A stretch of 64,000 nucleotides of DNA. Source: CAVVIO01 sp963748095. Its GTDB lineage: Bacteria > Bacteroidota > Bacteroidia > Bacteroidales > UBA10428. The notes beneath the pieces were generated by a model. The model did not search any database. It was given only the letters and a program-made list of their open reading frames with translations, and was not told the DNA's origin. The stretch lies in the NCBI GenBank assembly GCA_963748095.1, contig CAVVIO010000070.1, positions 51,986-115,985 of the forward strand, read 5' to 3'. Position numbers and translations under genes: made by a program. This document shows, piece after piece, positions 1 to 9,050 of the stretch (within the stretch, counting starts at the first letter, position 1; the number at the start of each line of letters is the position of its first letter).

Positions 1-738
1 ATATTGTTTGATAGTCTTGGCTGGTCATTTAACGATAGCGGAAATGAACCAATAATATATGGATTTGATCTTAAATCAGGTAATATTGTCCGGCAGGTAA
101 GAGTTGAAAATGCACTAAATACCGATTGGGAAGATATTACCCAGGACAATGATAATATTTATATCGGGAATTTTGGTAATAACAATGGCGACCGGAAAGA
201 TTTAAAAATATACATTATCAGTAAAAATAGCATTACAGATACTAACATATTTGCAGTGACATGTGATTCGATAGAATTTAATTATTCGGATCAGGTAAAC
301 TTTGAACCAGCACATTTTGATAATTCTTACGATTGTGAGGCTTTTGTAGCATTTAATGATTCATTGTACCTGTTTACAAAAGACTGGGTGAATGAAATTA
401 CTACCCTGTATACTTTACCTGCAAAACCGGGGAAGTTTGTAGCCAGACATGTTACAACCTTCAATACCGGGGGATTGGTTACCGGCGCCGATCTCGACGC
501 TGCTGACAGCCTGCTGGTATTTTCAGGATATAGTAAGGAATTAATGCCGTTTTGTTATATTTTTTACAGTTTTACCGGTGATCACTTTTTTACCGGAGAA
601 CATCGGAAAATCAACCTGAGTGATTTCTGGGGATCTCAAACCGAAGGAATAGCTATACAAAATAAAGATTCGATGTATTTTACTTCTGAAAGTTCTTTTG
701 CATCACAACAATCATTATTTCTGTTACAATTCAAATAA
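1..738 (+). CDS. Hypothetical protein, beta-propeller-like (5' partial)
   Basis: The frame is open from the first base, so the N-terminus and any signal peptide lie outside the window; the TTG at position 4 is not a convincing start. The visible 245 residues contain short alternating beta-strand segments with repeated 'nIYIGnFGNN' and 'dSLYLF' type motifs, typical of secreted Bacteroidota beta-propeller proteins. No catalytic motif is recognisable. It ends 60 bp before the PorE-like OmpA gene on the same strand. Function unknown; the propeller reading is inference from strand periodicity and would need a structure prediction. Confidence 0.6.
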   Translation: MLFDSLGWSFNDSGNEPIIYGFDLKSGNIVRQVRVENALNTDWEDITQDNDNIYIGNFGNNNGDRKDLKIYIISKNSITDTNIFAVTCDSIEFNYSDQVNFEPAHFDNSYDCEAFVAFNDSLYLFTKDWVNEITTLYTLPAKPGKFVARHVTTFNTGGLVTGADLDAADSLLVFSGYSKELMPFCYIFYSFTGDHFFTGEHRKINLSDFWGSQTEGIAIQNKDSMYFTSESSFASQQSLFLLQFK

Positions 739-798
739 GTATATTGCAGTTATTATATTTAATATCCATTTCTAGCAAGGGATTTTAAACTTTAATAA

Positions 799-2721
799 AT
801 GAGAAGAGTATTACTTTCAATCAGTGTCATTTTATTAGTGAATCAGTTTGTTTTTTCGCAGACTAATCTGAGCACCCGTTCGAAAAGGGCAATAAAAGCC
901 TACCAGGAGGCAAACCATGCATACAGCCTGATGAGTTACCAGCAAGCTATTTATTTATTGAAAGAAGCTATTCAGGACGATCCGGAATTTATAGAGGCTT
1001 ACCTCATTCTGGCGGAGGTTTATATGGACAGTCACCAGGATAATCTTGCTATTGATGCTTATATGAAAGGATTGCCAATTAATCCCGAACGTTACACAAC
1101 CGGATATATAAACCTTGCAAAATTACAATTCAGCGGGGGAGAATATGACGGCGCAAAAAAAAGCTATGAGCAATATCTTCAATTAAAAGATACTAAGGAT
1201 AAATACATTAATCAGGCTCACGACGGCATTACCCGGTGTAATTTCGCAATTTGGCTGGTAAATCATCCGGTACCTTTTCATCCAGTAAACCTGGGTCACA
1301 ATGTAAACACCAGGGCCGATGAGTACTGGCCGAGTCTTTCGGCCGATGAACAAACTCTTGTTATTACAAGGAAGGTACCCGGAGATCCCGCTTTTGGCGG
1401 AATACAGGAGGACTTTTTTATCAGCCAGGTTGTAGACAGTACCTGGGGCCAGATGAAGAATGCCGGGTATCCGCTTAATACGCAGGGAAACGAAGGGGCC
1501 CAGTCTATTTCTGCCAACGGCCGTTTGATGGTCTTCACAGCCTGTAACCGCAGTGATGGATATGGAAGATGCGACTTGTATTATTCCGAAAAATCGGGTA
1601 ATAAATGGTCTCTTCCGAAGAACTTAGGAACTCCTGTTAATACAGCCAGTAAAGAAACCCAACCTTCTTTATCAGCCGATGGACGCGTACTGTATTTTGC
1701 AAGCGACCGACCGGGTGGGAAAGGAGATCTCGATTTGTGGGTAACCCGTAAAAAAGAGGATGGAAACTGGTCGGTACCGGAAAATCTGGGTGATACAATC
1801 AATACTCCCGGGGAGGAAATGGCGCCTTTTATCCACCAGGACAATCAGACCTTGTATTTTGCATCGAATTATCATTTGGGGTTGGGAGGTTTCGATATTT
1901 TTATTTCCCGGCGCGATAGTGCAGGAAGATGGGGGAAACCTGAAAACCTGGGCTATCCCATTAATACCTGGCGCGATGAATTCGGACTGATCGTGAATGC
2001 CGAAGGAAATACAGCCTATTACGCATCCGATATGAATCCCGAAGACGGGAAAGATATTTATATGTTCCCATTACCTGAAAACCTGAGGCCTGAAGTGGTT
2101 TCCTATATGAAAGGGAAAGTGATGGATGCAGAAACACATGCATACCTGAAAGCGAAGATCGAATTAATCGATCTGGAATCGGGAAATATGATAAATGAGC
2201 TCACATCCGACGGAGTAAATGGAGAATTCCTGGTTTGCATTCCACCCGATAAAGATTATCTGTTAAATGTTTCCTGTGAAGGTTATCTGTTTTATTCCGA
2301 ACATTTTGCATTAAAAGGAGTTCATGAAGAAACAAAACCTTACCTGAAAAATATTGAGTTGAAACCGATCAAGGTGGGGGAAAGCATTGTATTGAATAAT
2401 ATTTTCTTCGATACGGATTCCTATAAACTGAAAAAAGAATCGAAAATAGAACTGGATAAAGTGATCCGTTTCCTCACGGATAATCCTTCTGTAAAAATAA
2501 AAATCAGTGGTCATACCGATAATATAGGTTCAAGCGAGTATAATTTACAACTCTCCAAAGAACGTGCAAAGGAAGTAGTGGATTATCTGATTGAAAATTC
2601 GATAGTTCCAGGCCGGCTGGAATATGTCGGATTCGGGTATTCAAAACCCGTTGCAGATAATGCTACTGAACAAGGAAGAGCGATGAACCGCCGTACGGAA
2701 CTGGAAGTTATTGAAAAATAA
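799..2721 (+). CDS. PorE-like TPR / PD40 beta-propeller / OmpA-domain protein
   Basis: 640 residues. Order of domains: signal peptide (about 1-20, ending FVFSQ), TPR-like helices (about 30-145), a WD40-like PD40 beta-propeller with repeated 'PSLSADGRVLYFASDRPGG' type blades (about 160-425), a carboxypeptidase-regulatory-like beta-sandwich (about 435-515), and an OmpA C-terminal peptidoglycan-binding domain (about 530-640) with the conserved ISGHTDNIGS and NRRTELEV segments. This is the architecture known for PorE, the outer-membrane T9SS component that binds peptidoglycan. Bacteroidota carry several paralogues of this layout, and this one has a signal peptidase I-type rather than an obvious lipobox signal, so assignment to the T9SS itself is not certain. 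It probably tethers an outer-membrane complex to the cell wall. Confidence 0.85.
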   Translation: MRRVLLSISVILLVNQFVFSQTNLSTRSKRAIKAYQEANHAYSLMSYQQAIYLLKEAIQDDPEFIEAYLILAEVYMDSHQDNLAIDAYMKGLPINPERYTTGYINLAKLQFSGGEYDGAKKSYEQYLQLKDTKDKYINQAHDGITRCNFAIWLVNHPVPFHPVNLGHNVNTRADEYWPSLSADEQTLVITRKVPGDPAFGGIQEDFFISQVVDSTWGQMKNAGYPLNTQGNEGAQSISANGRLMVFTACNRSDGYGRCDLYYSEKSGNKWSLPKNLGTPVNTASKETQPSLSADGRVLYFASDRPGGKGDLDLWVTRKKEDGNWSVPENLGDTINTPGEEMAPFIHQDNQTLYFASNYHLGLGGFDIFISRRDSAGRWGKPENLGYPINTWRDEFGLIVNAEGNTAYYASDMNPEDGKDIYMFPLPENLRPEVVSYMKGKVMDAETHAYLKAKIELIDLESGNMINELTSDGVNGEFLVCIPPDKDYLLNVSCEGYLFYSEHFALKGVHEETKPYLKNIELKPIKVGESIVLNNIFFDTDSYKLKKESKIELDKVIRFLTDNPSVKIKISGHTDNIGSSEYNLQLSKERAKEVVDYLIENSIVPGRLEYVGFGYSKPVADNATEQGRAMNRRTELEVIEK

Positions 2722-2823
2722 AGCATTCTGATTATTTCGATTTGACTGCCCGGATTTACTGATCTTTGTTCTTGTTTCTTCCTGTGAAATTTGCCATATT
2801 TATTTGGAAAAAATTTATAGGAT

Positions 2824-4014
2824 ATGAAAAGAATAATATCGGTTTTAATAACCTTAATGATGTTGGGCGGATTATATACTTCTTTGTTGGCTCAACAAGA
2901 AGATGGTTACCAGTTTACAATGGTAAAAAAACTTCCCTGTACTTCTGTTAAGAACCAATACAAATCGGGTACCTGCTGGAGTTATAGTGGTCTTTCGTTC
3001 CTGGAATCGGAATTATTACGTATGGGAAAGGGAGAATATGATTTATCGGAAATGTTTGTAGTGGACCGGGTTTATAATAAAAAAGCCGTGAAATATGTAC
3101 GGATGCAAGGTACCATTAATTTTGGTGCAGGTGGTGAGTTTAACGATGTTGTTAATGTGGTTGCGCATGACGGAATTGTACCCAATGAAATTTACAATCC
3201 AGGTACAATGGGCGACAGTTTGCCGGTTCATGGTGAGATGGATGCAGTACTTAAGGCATATGTGGACCAAATAATTAAAAATCCGAATAAAAAACTTACT
3301 CCCGTGTGGCACGAAGGTTTCGATGGTATACTGGATGCCTACCTTGGCCCGGTACCTAAAACCTTTCAGTACAAAGGGCAGGAATACACTCCCAAAAGTT
3401 TTGCCAAATCCCTTGGCCTGAATCCCGATGATTATGTATTGATCACTTCGTTTACACATCATCCTTTCTATAAACCTTTTATTTTGGAAATACCTGATAA
3501 CTGGTCATGGGGCGAAGTGTACAATGTTCCACTGAATGATCTTGTTGATATCGTAAATAGTTCAGTTAATAAAGGTTATACAGTAGCCTGGGCTGCCGAT
3601 GTGAGTGAAAAGGGATTTTCATTTAAAAATGGGATCGCCATTATACCCGATGCTGATGTGAAGGATATGAACAATGCAGAAAGAGAAAAATGGGAAAAAT
3701 TAACGAAGAAAGAAAAAGATGAGGAATTGTACTCGTTTGACAAACCTGGCAAAGAAAAGGTGATAACCCAGGAAATGCGGCAAAAGGCTTTCGACGATTA
3801 TGCTACCACCGATGACCATGGTATGCACATTGTCGGAACGGCTAAAGATCAGAATGGCACACCCTATTTTTATGTAAAAAACTCCTGGGGAACAGATAAC
3901 CCATATAACGGATTTCTTTATGTATCGGTACCTTATTTCGAATATAAAACCACCTCGATAATGGTGAATAAAAAAGCAGTACCGGAATCGATTGCCAAAA
4001 AACTTAACTGGTAA
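2824..4014 (+). CDS. Exported C1B (bleomycin hydrolase/PepC-like) cysteine peptidase
   Basis: 396 residues with a signal peptide (about 1-23, ending SLLAQ). The papain-type active site is complete: Gln45 and catalytic Cys51 in NQYKSGTCWSY, His332 in DDHGMH and Asn353 in VKNSWG. The family (C1B, bleomycin hydrolase / aminopeptidase C) usually works as a cytosolic aminopeptidase, but Bacteroidota encode exported forms like this one, presumably acting on peptides in the periplasm. It lies 102 bp after the PorE-like gene and only 19 bp before the small Cys-rich gene, so it may be co-transcribed with the latter. Substrate specificity cannot be read from the sequence. Confidence 0.9.
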   Translation: MKRIISVLITLMMLGGLYTSLLAQQEDGYQFTMVKKLPCTSVKNQYKSGTCWSYSGLSFLESELLRMGKGEYDLSEMFVVDRVYNKKAVKYVRMQGTINFGAGGEFNDVVNVVAHDGIVPNEIYNPGTMGDSLPVHGEMDAVLKAYVDQIIKNPNKKLTPVWHEGFDGILDAYLGPVPKTFQYKGQEYTPKSFAKSLGLNPDDYVLITSFTHHPFYKPFILEIPDNWSWGEVYNVPLNDLVDIVNSSVNKGYTVAWAADVSEKGFSFKNGIAIIPDADVKDMNNAEREKWEKLTKKEKDEELYSFDKPGKEKVITQEMRQKAFDDYATTDDHGMHIVGTAKDQNGTPYFYVKNSWGTDNPYNGFLYVSVPYFEYKTTSIMVNKKAVPESIAKKLNW

Positions 4015-4033
4015 ATAAAGCTGATAACAATTT

Positions 4034-4240
4034 ATGGAATGTAATAAAGACCGTAACAAGGACTTTTGCAACTGTACCTACTCTTGCAGCAGGGCAGGTA
4101 TATGTTGCGATTGCCTTCATTATCACCGCAGAATGGGTGAACTTCCGGCATGTTATTTTCCTGTTGATGCGGAAAAAACATACGACAGGAGCATCGAAAC
4201 TTTTATTTCCCTGTACCAGAAGCGGGGCGCCTGGTGGTAA
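4034..4240 (+). CDS. Small Cys-rich protein, DUF6485-like
   Basis: 68 residues with six cysteines in CNCTYSCSRAGICCDCLHYH plus one in LPACYFP, followed by a conserved tail (EKTYDRSIETFI). I recognise this as the small conserved bacterial family annotated as DUF6485. The cysteine spacing suggests a metal (zinc or Fe-S) site, which is inference. The start is ATG, 19 bp after the peptidase stop codon, suggesting co-transcription. An antisense open frame covers the same bases, but this frame carries the family signature. Function unknown. Confidence 0.8.
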   Translation: MECNKDRNKDFCNCTYSCSRAGICCDCLHYHRRMGELPACYFPVDAEKTYDRSIETFISLYQKRGAWW

Positions 4241-4581
4241 AATCATAAAGAATTTAACTGTTTTTTCAAAGCAAAAAACGGAATAGCCGGTATTCCTGCA
4301 TTCTGATATTTGACTGATTGTAATTTAAACTTCCTGTTTTGACTGAAAAAAATATTGCAATCAATAAAATAATTCTGTGCTTTTTCCTGTATATAATTTT
4401 AGCATCCAACCCTGACAGTACTGTGATAAAATATCCTTCTGTCTGTTTATAACTTTTCTGTAAAAACCAAACCACTATTTTTATTTTTAAAGATTAGACA
4501 AATATGTAACCTATTTACAAAGAATACAGTTTAATTAACATCCATACAACTAGTCGGGATATTATTGTGAGTTAAGAGATT
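4241..4581. other. Intergenic region, 341 bp, nothing recognised
   Basis: AT-rich leader of the GH3 gene. No coding frame with family character, RNA gene or strong hairpin was seen. A promoter for the downstream GH3 gene should lie here, but no clean TTTG/TAnnTTTG pair was found. Confidence 0.5.
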
Positions 4582-6414
4582 ATGAGAAGAAGAATTATTC
4601 GCTTATTTACCTTTTTAATTGGGACACTAATAGTATTTTCCTTTTTCCAGTTTTCATCGGCTGATAATCTGACTGAAAATGAATTTGTTGTAAGAAGAGA
4701 AAAAGCAAACCCTCCTTTTTTGAATACTACTGACAATTGGGTGGATTCGGTCTTTAATTCACTGAGCCCTGCAGAAAAGATAGCCCAGCTGATAATGGTG
4801 CAGGCATATTCCAATAAGGGACCCGAACATACTAAAGCAACTATTCAGTTGATTAAAAAATATAATATAGGAGGACTGGTATTTTTCCAGGGAACTCCCT
4901 ACCGGCAGGCTAAATTGGTAAATCAGTACCAGTCAGCTTCAAAAGTACCGCTGCTGATTGCCCAGGATGCCGAATGGGGACTTGGAATGCGGCTCGACAG
5001 TACTATAAGCTATCCCCGGCAGATGATGCTGGGAGCAATTCGCAATGAAGAGCTTATTTATAAAATGGGCGCCGATATTGCACATCAGCTAAGGGATGTT
5101 GGTGTTCAGGTTAATTTTGCACCGGTACTCGATGTGAATAACAACCCGGCAAATCCGGTGATCAACAGTCGTTCATTTGGCGAGGACCGTGCCAATGTTG
5201 CACAAAAAGGACTTCTGTACATGCGGGGATTGCAGGATCATGGTGTTCTGGCAGTAGGTAAACATTTTCCGGGACATGGGGATACAAATATCGATTCGCA
5301 TCTGGCCCTGCCAAAAGTTACTTACAACAGGCAACGGCTGGACAGCATCGAGCTTTTCCCTTTTAAGGAATTAATATATTGTGGACTGGGGGGGATCATG
5401 ACTGCACACCTGAATGTTCCGGCACTCGATTCAACTCCCGGTTTGCCTTCTACATTATCTCCCCTGGTTGTTGACAGTTTGCTGAAGAAAGAAATGCGGT
5501 TCAAAGGCCTGATATTTACCGATGCTATGAACATGGGAGGAATTACCAGCCTTTACAAACCGGTTGAGGCTAATGTGAAAGCTCTGAAAGCCGGGAATGA
5601 TATTTTGTTGATGCCCGACGAAATTAGTAAAACAATATCCGCAGTTTTACGCGAAATAAAAAAAGGAAATATTCAACAGGAAGATATTGATAGTCGCTGT
5701 AAAAAAGTATTGACGGTAAAATACTGGGCCGGCTTAAGCGAGAAGAAACAGGTAAGGCTCGACAGCCTCAACCAGCGTTTAAATCTTCCGCAATACGATG
5801 TTCTGAAAAGAAGACTGATTGCCGCCTCACTTACGGTTTTAAAAAATAATAAAGACCTTATTCCCTTTAGAAGGCTTGATACGCTTAAAATTGCATCTGT
5901 TGCCATAGGAGAAACAAAAGACAATGTATTTCAGCATACGCTGAACTTGTATAAGGAAATGAAAAGCATAACCATTCGAAAGGATGCTTCCGAAAAAGAG
6001 TTTATGAATATAATCTCTGAACTGAAAGATTATAACCTGGTAATCATCAGTATGCATAACACCGATATGCGTGCATCCGACGGATTTGGTATTACTCCGC
6101 AAAGTATTCGTTTTGTAGATAGTCTGGCAGCTGTTAAGCCGGTAGTCTTTGATATTTTTGCCAATCCTTATGCACTGGCTCATTTTTCTGCATTACAGCA
6201 ACTCCGGGCGCTTGTTCTTTCATACGAAGATAATCCGGATGTTCAGGATATTTCCGCGCAGTTGCTGTTCGGTGCCATTGGTGCCAACGGTGTTCTGCCG
6301 GTCACCATTAATGAAGATCTGAAAGCAGGACATGGAATTAACTGTGAAAGCTATTTCGCGGTTAAGATATGGAATACCGGAAGAAGAAGGATTAGATGCC
6401 GGCAGGCTAAATAA
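4582..6414 (+). CDS. Exported GH3 beta-N-acetylhexosaminidase (N-terminal part of a frameshifted GH3/serine-hydrolase fusion)
   Basis: 610 residues as read. An N-terminal signal or anchor (about 1-28) precedes a GH3 domain of NagZ type. The motif KHFPGHGDTNIDSH (227-240) contains the Asp238/His240 dyad known in NagZ enzymes, and FTDAMNM contains the probable nucleophile Asp314. A GH3 C-terminal alpha/beta domain follows. Expected role: removal of GlcNAc from peptidoglycan fragments or glycans in the periplasm. The last residues after GINCES (about position 6351) are out of frame. In Bacteroidota this domain is usually fused to a C-terminal serine beta-lactamase-like domain, and that domain follows here in the +1 frame, so the natural gene is probably 4582-7657. 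Removing T6352 would join the frames as ...GINCES-ISRLRYG.... Confidence 0.88.
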   Translation: MRRRIIRLFTFLIGTLIVFSFFQFSSADNLTENEFVVRREKANPPFLNTTDNWVDSVFNSLSPAEKIAQLIMVQAYSNKGPEHTKATIQLIKKYNIGGLVFFQGTPYRQAKLVNQYQSASKVPLLIAQDAEWGLGMRLDSTISYPRQMMLGAIRNEELIYKMGADIAHQLRDVGVQVNFAPVLDVNNNPANPVINSRSFGEDRANVAQKGLLYMRGLQDHGVLAVGKHFPGHGDTNIDSHLALPKVTYNRQRLDSIELFPFKELIYCGLGGIMTAHLNVPALDSTPGLPSTLSPLVVDSLLKKEMRFKGLIFTDAMNMGGITSLYKPVEANVKALKAGNDILLMPDEISKTISAVLREIKKGNIQQEDIDSRCKKVLTVKYWAGLSEKKQVRLDSLNQRLNLPQYDVLKRRLIAASLTVLKNNKDLIPFRRLDTLKIASVAIGETKDNVFQHTLNLYKEMKSITIRKDASEKEFMNIISELKDYNLVIISMHNTDMRASDGFGITPQSIRFVDSLAAVKPVVFDIFANPYALAHFSALQQLRALVLSYEDNPDVQDISAQLLFGAIGANGVLPVTINEDLKAGHGINCESYFAVKIWNTGRRRIRCRQAK

Positions 6415-7657
6415 AATCGATTCCATTGCCATGGACGCTATTTCGCAAAAGGCAACACCCGGGTGTGAGATACTTGTTGCCAGAAACGGAAAGGTAATTT
6501 ATCAGAAAGCGTTTGGTTACTTTACATACAGGAGACATCATAAAGTAAGCATGGGTGATATTTACGACCTGGCATCCCTTACTAAGATTTCAGCTACCAT
6601 TCCTGCTGTTATGCATCTATACGAAGAAGATAAACTTGATATTGATGATAAAATATCCACGTATCTTCCTTACCTGGATACTACCAACAAGAAGGATATT
6701 ATCATTCGTGATATTTTATTGCATCAGGCCGGATTACAGGCATGGATCCCATTTTATATATCTACCCTTGAAACCATATATCCCAACCAGGATTTTTCCA
6801 GTAACCGGTATTCACATACTTATCCAATCCGGATTGGAAAGCATTTTTATGTCAACAAACATTTGAAATACAAAAAAAATTATTACTCATCCCAATATTC
6901 CGATACCTTTTCTATTCAGGTAGCCGATCATTTATATATCAACCGGTTTATTACCGATACTATTTTTCAGGCAATTGCAAGTTCCGATGTTAGTGACAAT
7001 CACGAGTATAAATACAGCGACCTTGGATTTTACCTGTTGTATCAGGCAATCGAAAGGATTACGGGAAAGCCCTATAACGAATATGTTGATTCGTTATTTT
7101 ACAGCAGACTTGGAGCCGGTACCACCGGATATCTGCCCCTTAAGAGATTTGATCTGAATCGTATAGCGCCTACCGAGGATGACCTGGTGTTTCGCAAACA
7201 AGTTGTTCACGGTTATGTGCATGATCCCGGTGCGGCAATGCTGGGCGGTGTGAGTGGCCATGCCGGTTTGTTTTCCGATGCCAACGATCTGGCCAAGCTT
7301 ATGCAGTTGTATCTTAATAAAGGTGAGTACGGCGGAATAAGATTCTTCGATGCAAAAACCATTGATATGTTTACTTCATGTGGTGATTGCACGGATGGTA
7401 ACCGCAGAGGACTTGGATTCGACAAACCTGAACCCGATTCTACCAAACCGGGACCGACATTCCACGGTATTTCACTGGATAGTTACGGACATACGGGTTT
7501 TACCGGTACCATGACCTGGATAGACCCTTCCGAGCAGTTAGTTTACATTTTCCTGTCGAACCGGGTATACCCCGATGCAATTAATAATAAACTGGTTGGA
7601 ATGAATGTACGGACAAAAATTCAGCAGGCTATATATGAAGCTATCAGACAGGAATAA
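6332..7657 (+). CDS. Serine beta-lactamase-like (class C / PBP-type) hydrolase domain, C-terminal part of the frameshifted GH3 fusion
   Basis: 441 residues. Class C-type motifs are present: Ser82-x-x-Lys85 (SLTK), a YSD motif (in KYSDLGF) standing where YxN is usual, and HTG (GHTGFTG) for the third motif. No signal peptide is present, and the natural N-terminal context is the upstream GH3 frame; the two overlap by 83 bp and differ by +1. In-frame residues from SRLRYGIPEEEG onward match the usual linker of the fusion. An extra segment of about 30 residues (around 160-185, Tyr/His/Lys-rich) sits before YSSQYS. Likely role: hydrolase acting on muropeptides or an amidase/esterase partner of GH3 in wall turnover; antibiotic hydrolysis is not implied. 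Translated alone it would be cytoplasmic. Confidence 0.85.
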   Translation: MELTVKAISRLRYGIPEEEGLDAGRLNKIDSIAMDAISQKATPGCEILVARNGKVIYQKAFGYFTYRRHHKVSMGDIYDLASLTKISATIPAVMHLYEEDKLDIDDKISTYLPYLDTTNKKDIIIRDILLHQAGLQAWIPFYISTLETIYPNQDFSSNRYSHTYPIRIGKHFYVNKHLKYKKNYYSSQYSDTFSIQVADHLYINRFITDTIFQAIASSDVSDNHEYKYSDLGFYLLYQAIERITGKPYNEYVDSLFYSRLGAGTTGYLPLKRFDLNRIAPTEDDLVFRKQVVHGYVHDPGAAMLGGVSGHAGLFSDANDLAKLMQLYLNKGEYGGIRFFDAKTIDMFTSCGDCTDGNRRGLGFDKPEPDSTKPGPTFHGISLDSYGHTGFTGTMTWIDPSEQLVYIFLSNRVYPDAINNKLVGMNVRTKIQQAIYEAIRQE

Positions 7658-7870
7658 TTTTTTTTGGTAGCTCTTATTCAGTTTTTAAGCTTGAAAGAAG
7701 TTTGGAGTATTTAACTGTAACATTCTTTCAGGCACTTTCCAATCTTTATGCATTTCGTCCTTTGATTCATAGGTTTTAATACGCTGAATTCATGTTAAAT
7801 TATTGTGTATATTTAGGAAATAAATAGGTTGTGTTTTCAATTTTAGTATGTCATTTTAATATCTGAATAA

Positions 7871-8320
7871 ATGAAAGATATTTTAATTTTCAGGGCAACA
7901 TTAAAAGAGGGGATGGGGAATACATACAATGATCCTTCCCGGATAATTGCAATTCATAATTCAGGCACTCTTTACAAACTTGCAGAAGCCATAATTGATT
8001 CATTCGATTTTGATTTTGACCATGCTTTCGGTTTTTATAATAATCTCAAAAATTACTTTAAATCGGAAGAGGGATACGAGTTATTTGCTGACATTGGCGA
8101 GGAATCAGAATTTTCCGGTGTTGAAAAAACAAAGATCCGGGATGTATTTGATCAGAAAAATAAAAAATTGATGTTGGTATATGACTATGGTGATGAATGG
8201 CATTTTATTGTTGAAGTGACAGGTGAAGAAAATGATGATGGCAGCAACAATTATCCAAGGGTTGTTGAGAGTTATCTGGATGCTCCGCAACAATATCCGG
8301 GAGATGAAGATATTCCCTAA
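7871..8320 (+). CDS. pRiA4b ORF-3-like (IS1096 TnpR-like) family protein
   Basis: 149 residues, no signal peptide. The core YDYGDEWHFIVEV motif and the acidic, Tyr-rich C-terminus ending in PGDEDIP match the plasmid pRiA4b ORF-3-like family, named after a passenger protein of IS1096. The family name does not mean it is a resolvase: members are mostly chromosomal and of unknown function. No insertion-sequence ends are visible around it. It precedes the nitroreductase gene by 78 bp on the same strand. Confidence 0.75.
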   Translation: MKDILIFRATLKEGMGNTYNDPSRIIAIHNSGTLYKLAEAIIDSFDFDFDHAFGFYNNLKNYFKSEEGYELFADIGEESEFSGVEKTKIRDVFDQKNKKLMLVYDYGDEWHFIVEVTGEENDDGSNNYPRVVESYLDAPQQYPGDEDIP

Positions 8321-8398
8321 ACCGGTCTGAAATTCACAATTTTCATGAAATTGATAATACAGTAATTTATACATACTAAACCCTTAACAACTAATGCC

Positions 8399-9031
8399 AT
8401 GAGATCACTAGTTATTATTTTAATTTTTACGATTTTTCCGGTTTTGTGCAACGCCCAGTCGAATGACACGACCGTACTTCCCCATCCGGACAAAATAGGT
8501 GGACTTCCGCTGATGAATGCTTTAAACGAACGGCATTCCTCAAGAAATTTTATTAAGAAAGAACTTACTGCACAACAATTGTCGAATCTTTTATGGGCTA
8601 CCTTCGGGGTAAACCGTCCCGACGGCAGGCGGACAGCACCTTCTGCGCGTAATTACCAGGAAGTGGATGTTTATATTGCTACTGCCCATGGAGTATATTT
8701 ATATAATGCTTTTAAGAATGCTTTGATTCGTATTTCGGATAAAGATTTACGCGCCACCACTGGCACACAGGGATATGTGAAAGATGCAGCCGTGGACTTG
8801 GTTTATGTGCTCGATAAAAAACGGGTTCCCGGAGATAATGATGAAGGGAAACTCGTCGGCGCGGCCATTTCTGCCGGAGCAATGGTTCAGAATGTATACC
8901 TGTACTGTGCTTCCGAAGGATTGGGGTGTGTAGTACGTGGTTCTTTTGATAAAGAGCAACTGGCAGATGCTTTGAAACTTGGTGGCCAGCAGGAGATAAT
9001 CATTACGCAGTCAGCGGGGCCTGTTAAGTAA
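8399..9031 (+). CDS. Exported SagB/nitroreductase-family oxidoreductase
   Basis: 210 residues with a signal peptide (about 1-20, ending LCNAQ). Nitroreductase-fold FMN-binding segments are present: RHSSRNF near the N-terminus, TAPSARNYQEV, and SAGAMVQNVYLYCASEGLG near the C-terminus. The short length and sequence resemble the SagB/ThcOx-like branch. Exported nitroreductases of this type are common in Bacteroidota; the substrate is unknown. It converges with larE, leaving only 19 bp between the stop codons. Confidence 0.85.
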   Translation: MRSLVIILIFTIFPVLCNAQSNDTTVLPHPDKIGGLPLMNALNERHSSRNFIKKELTAQQLSNLLWATFGVNRPDGRRTAPSARNYQEVDVYIATAHGVYLYNAFKNALIRISDKDLRATTGTQGYVKDAAVDLVYVLDKKRVPGDNDEGKLVGAAISAGAMVQNVYLYCASEGLGCVVRGSFDKEQLADALKLGGQQEIIITQSAGPVK

Positions 9032-9050
9032 TTTTTAATAGTAGGTTAAT

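Noticed and set aside
6332..6414. Programmed frameshift in the GH3/serine hydrolase
   Set aside because: No slippery heptamer or stimulatory structure noticed, and three other genes show the same +1 break, favouring error or decay.
7871..8320. Insertion sequence because of the IS1096 TnpR-like family name
   Set aside because: No transposase, inverted ends or duplications around it; members are usually plain chromosomal genes.
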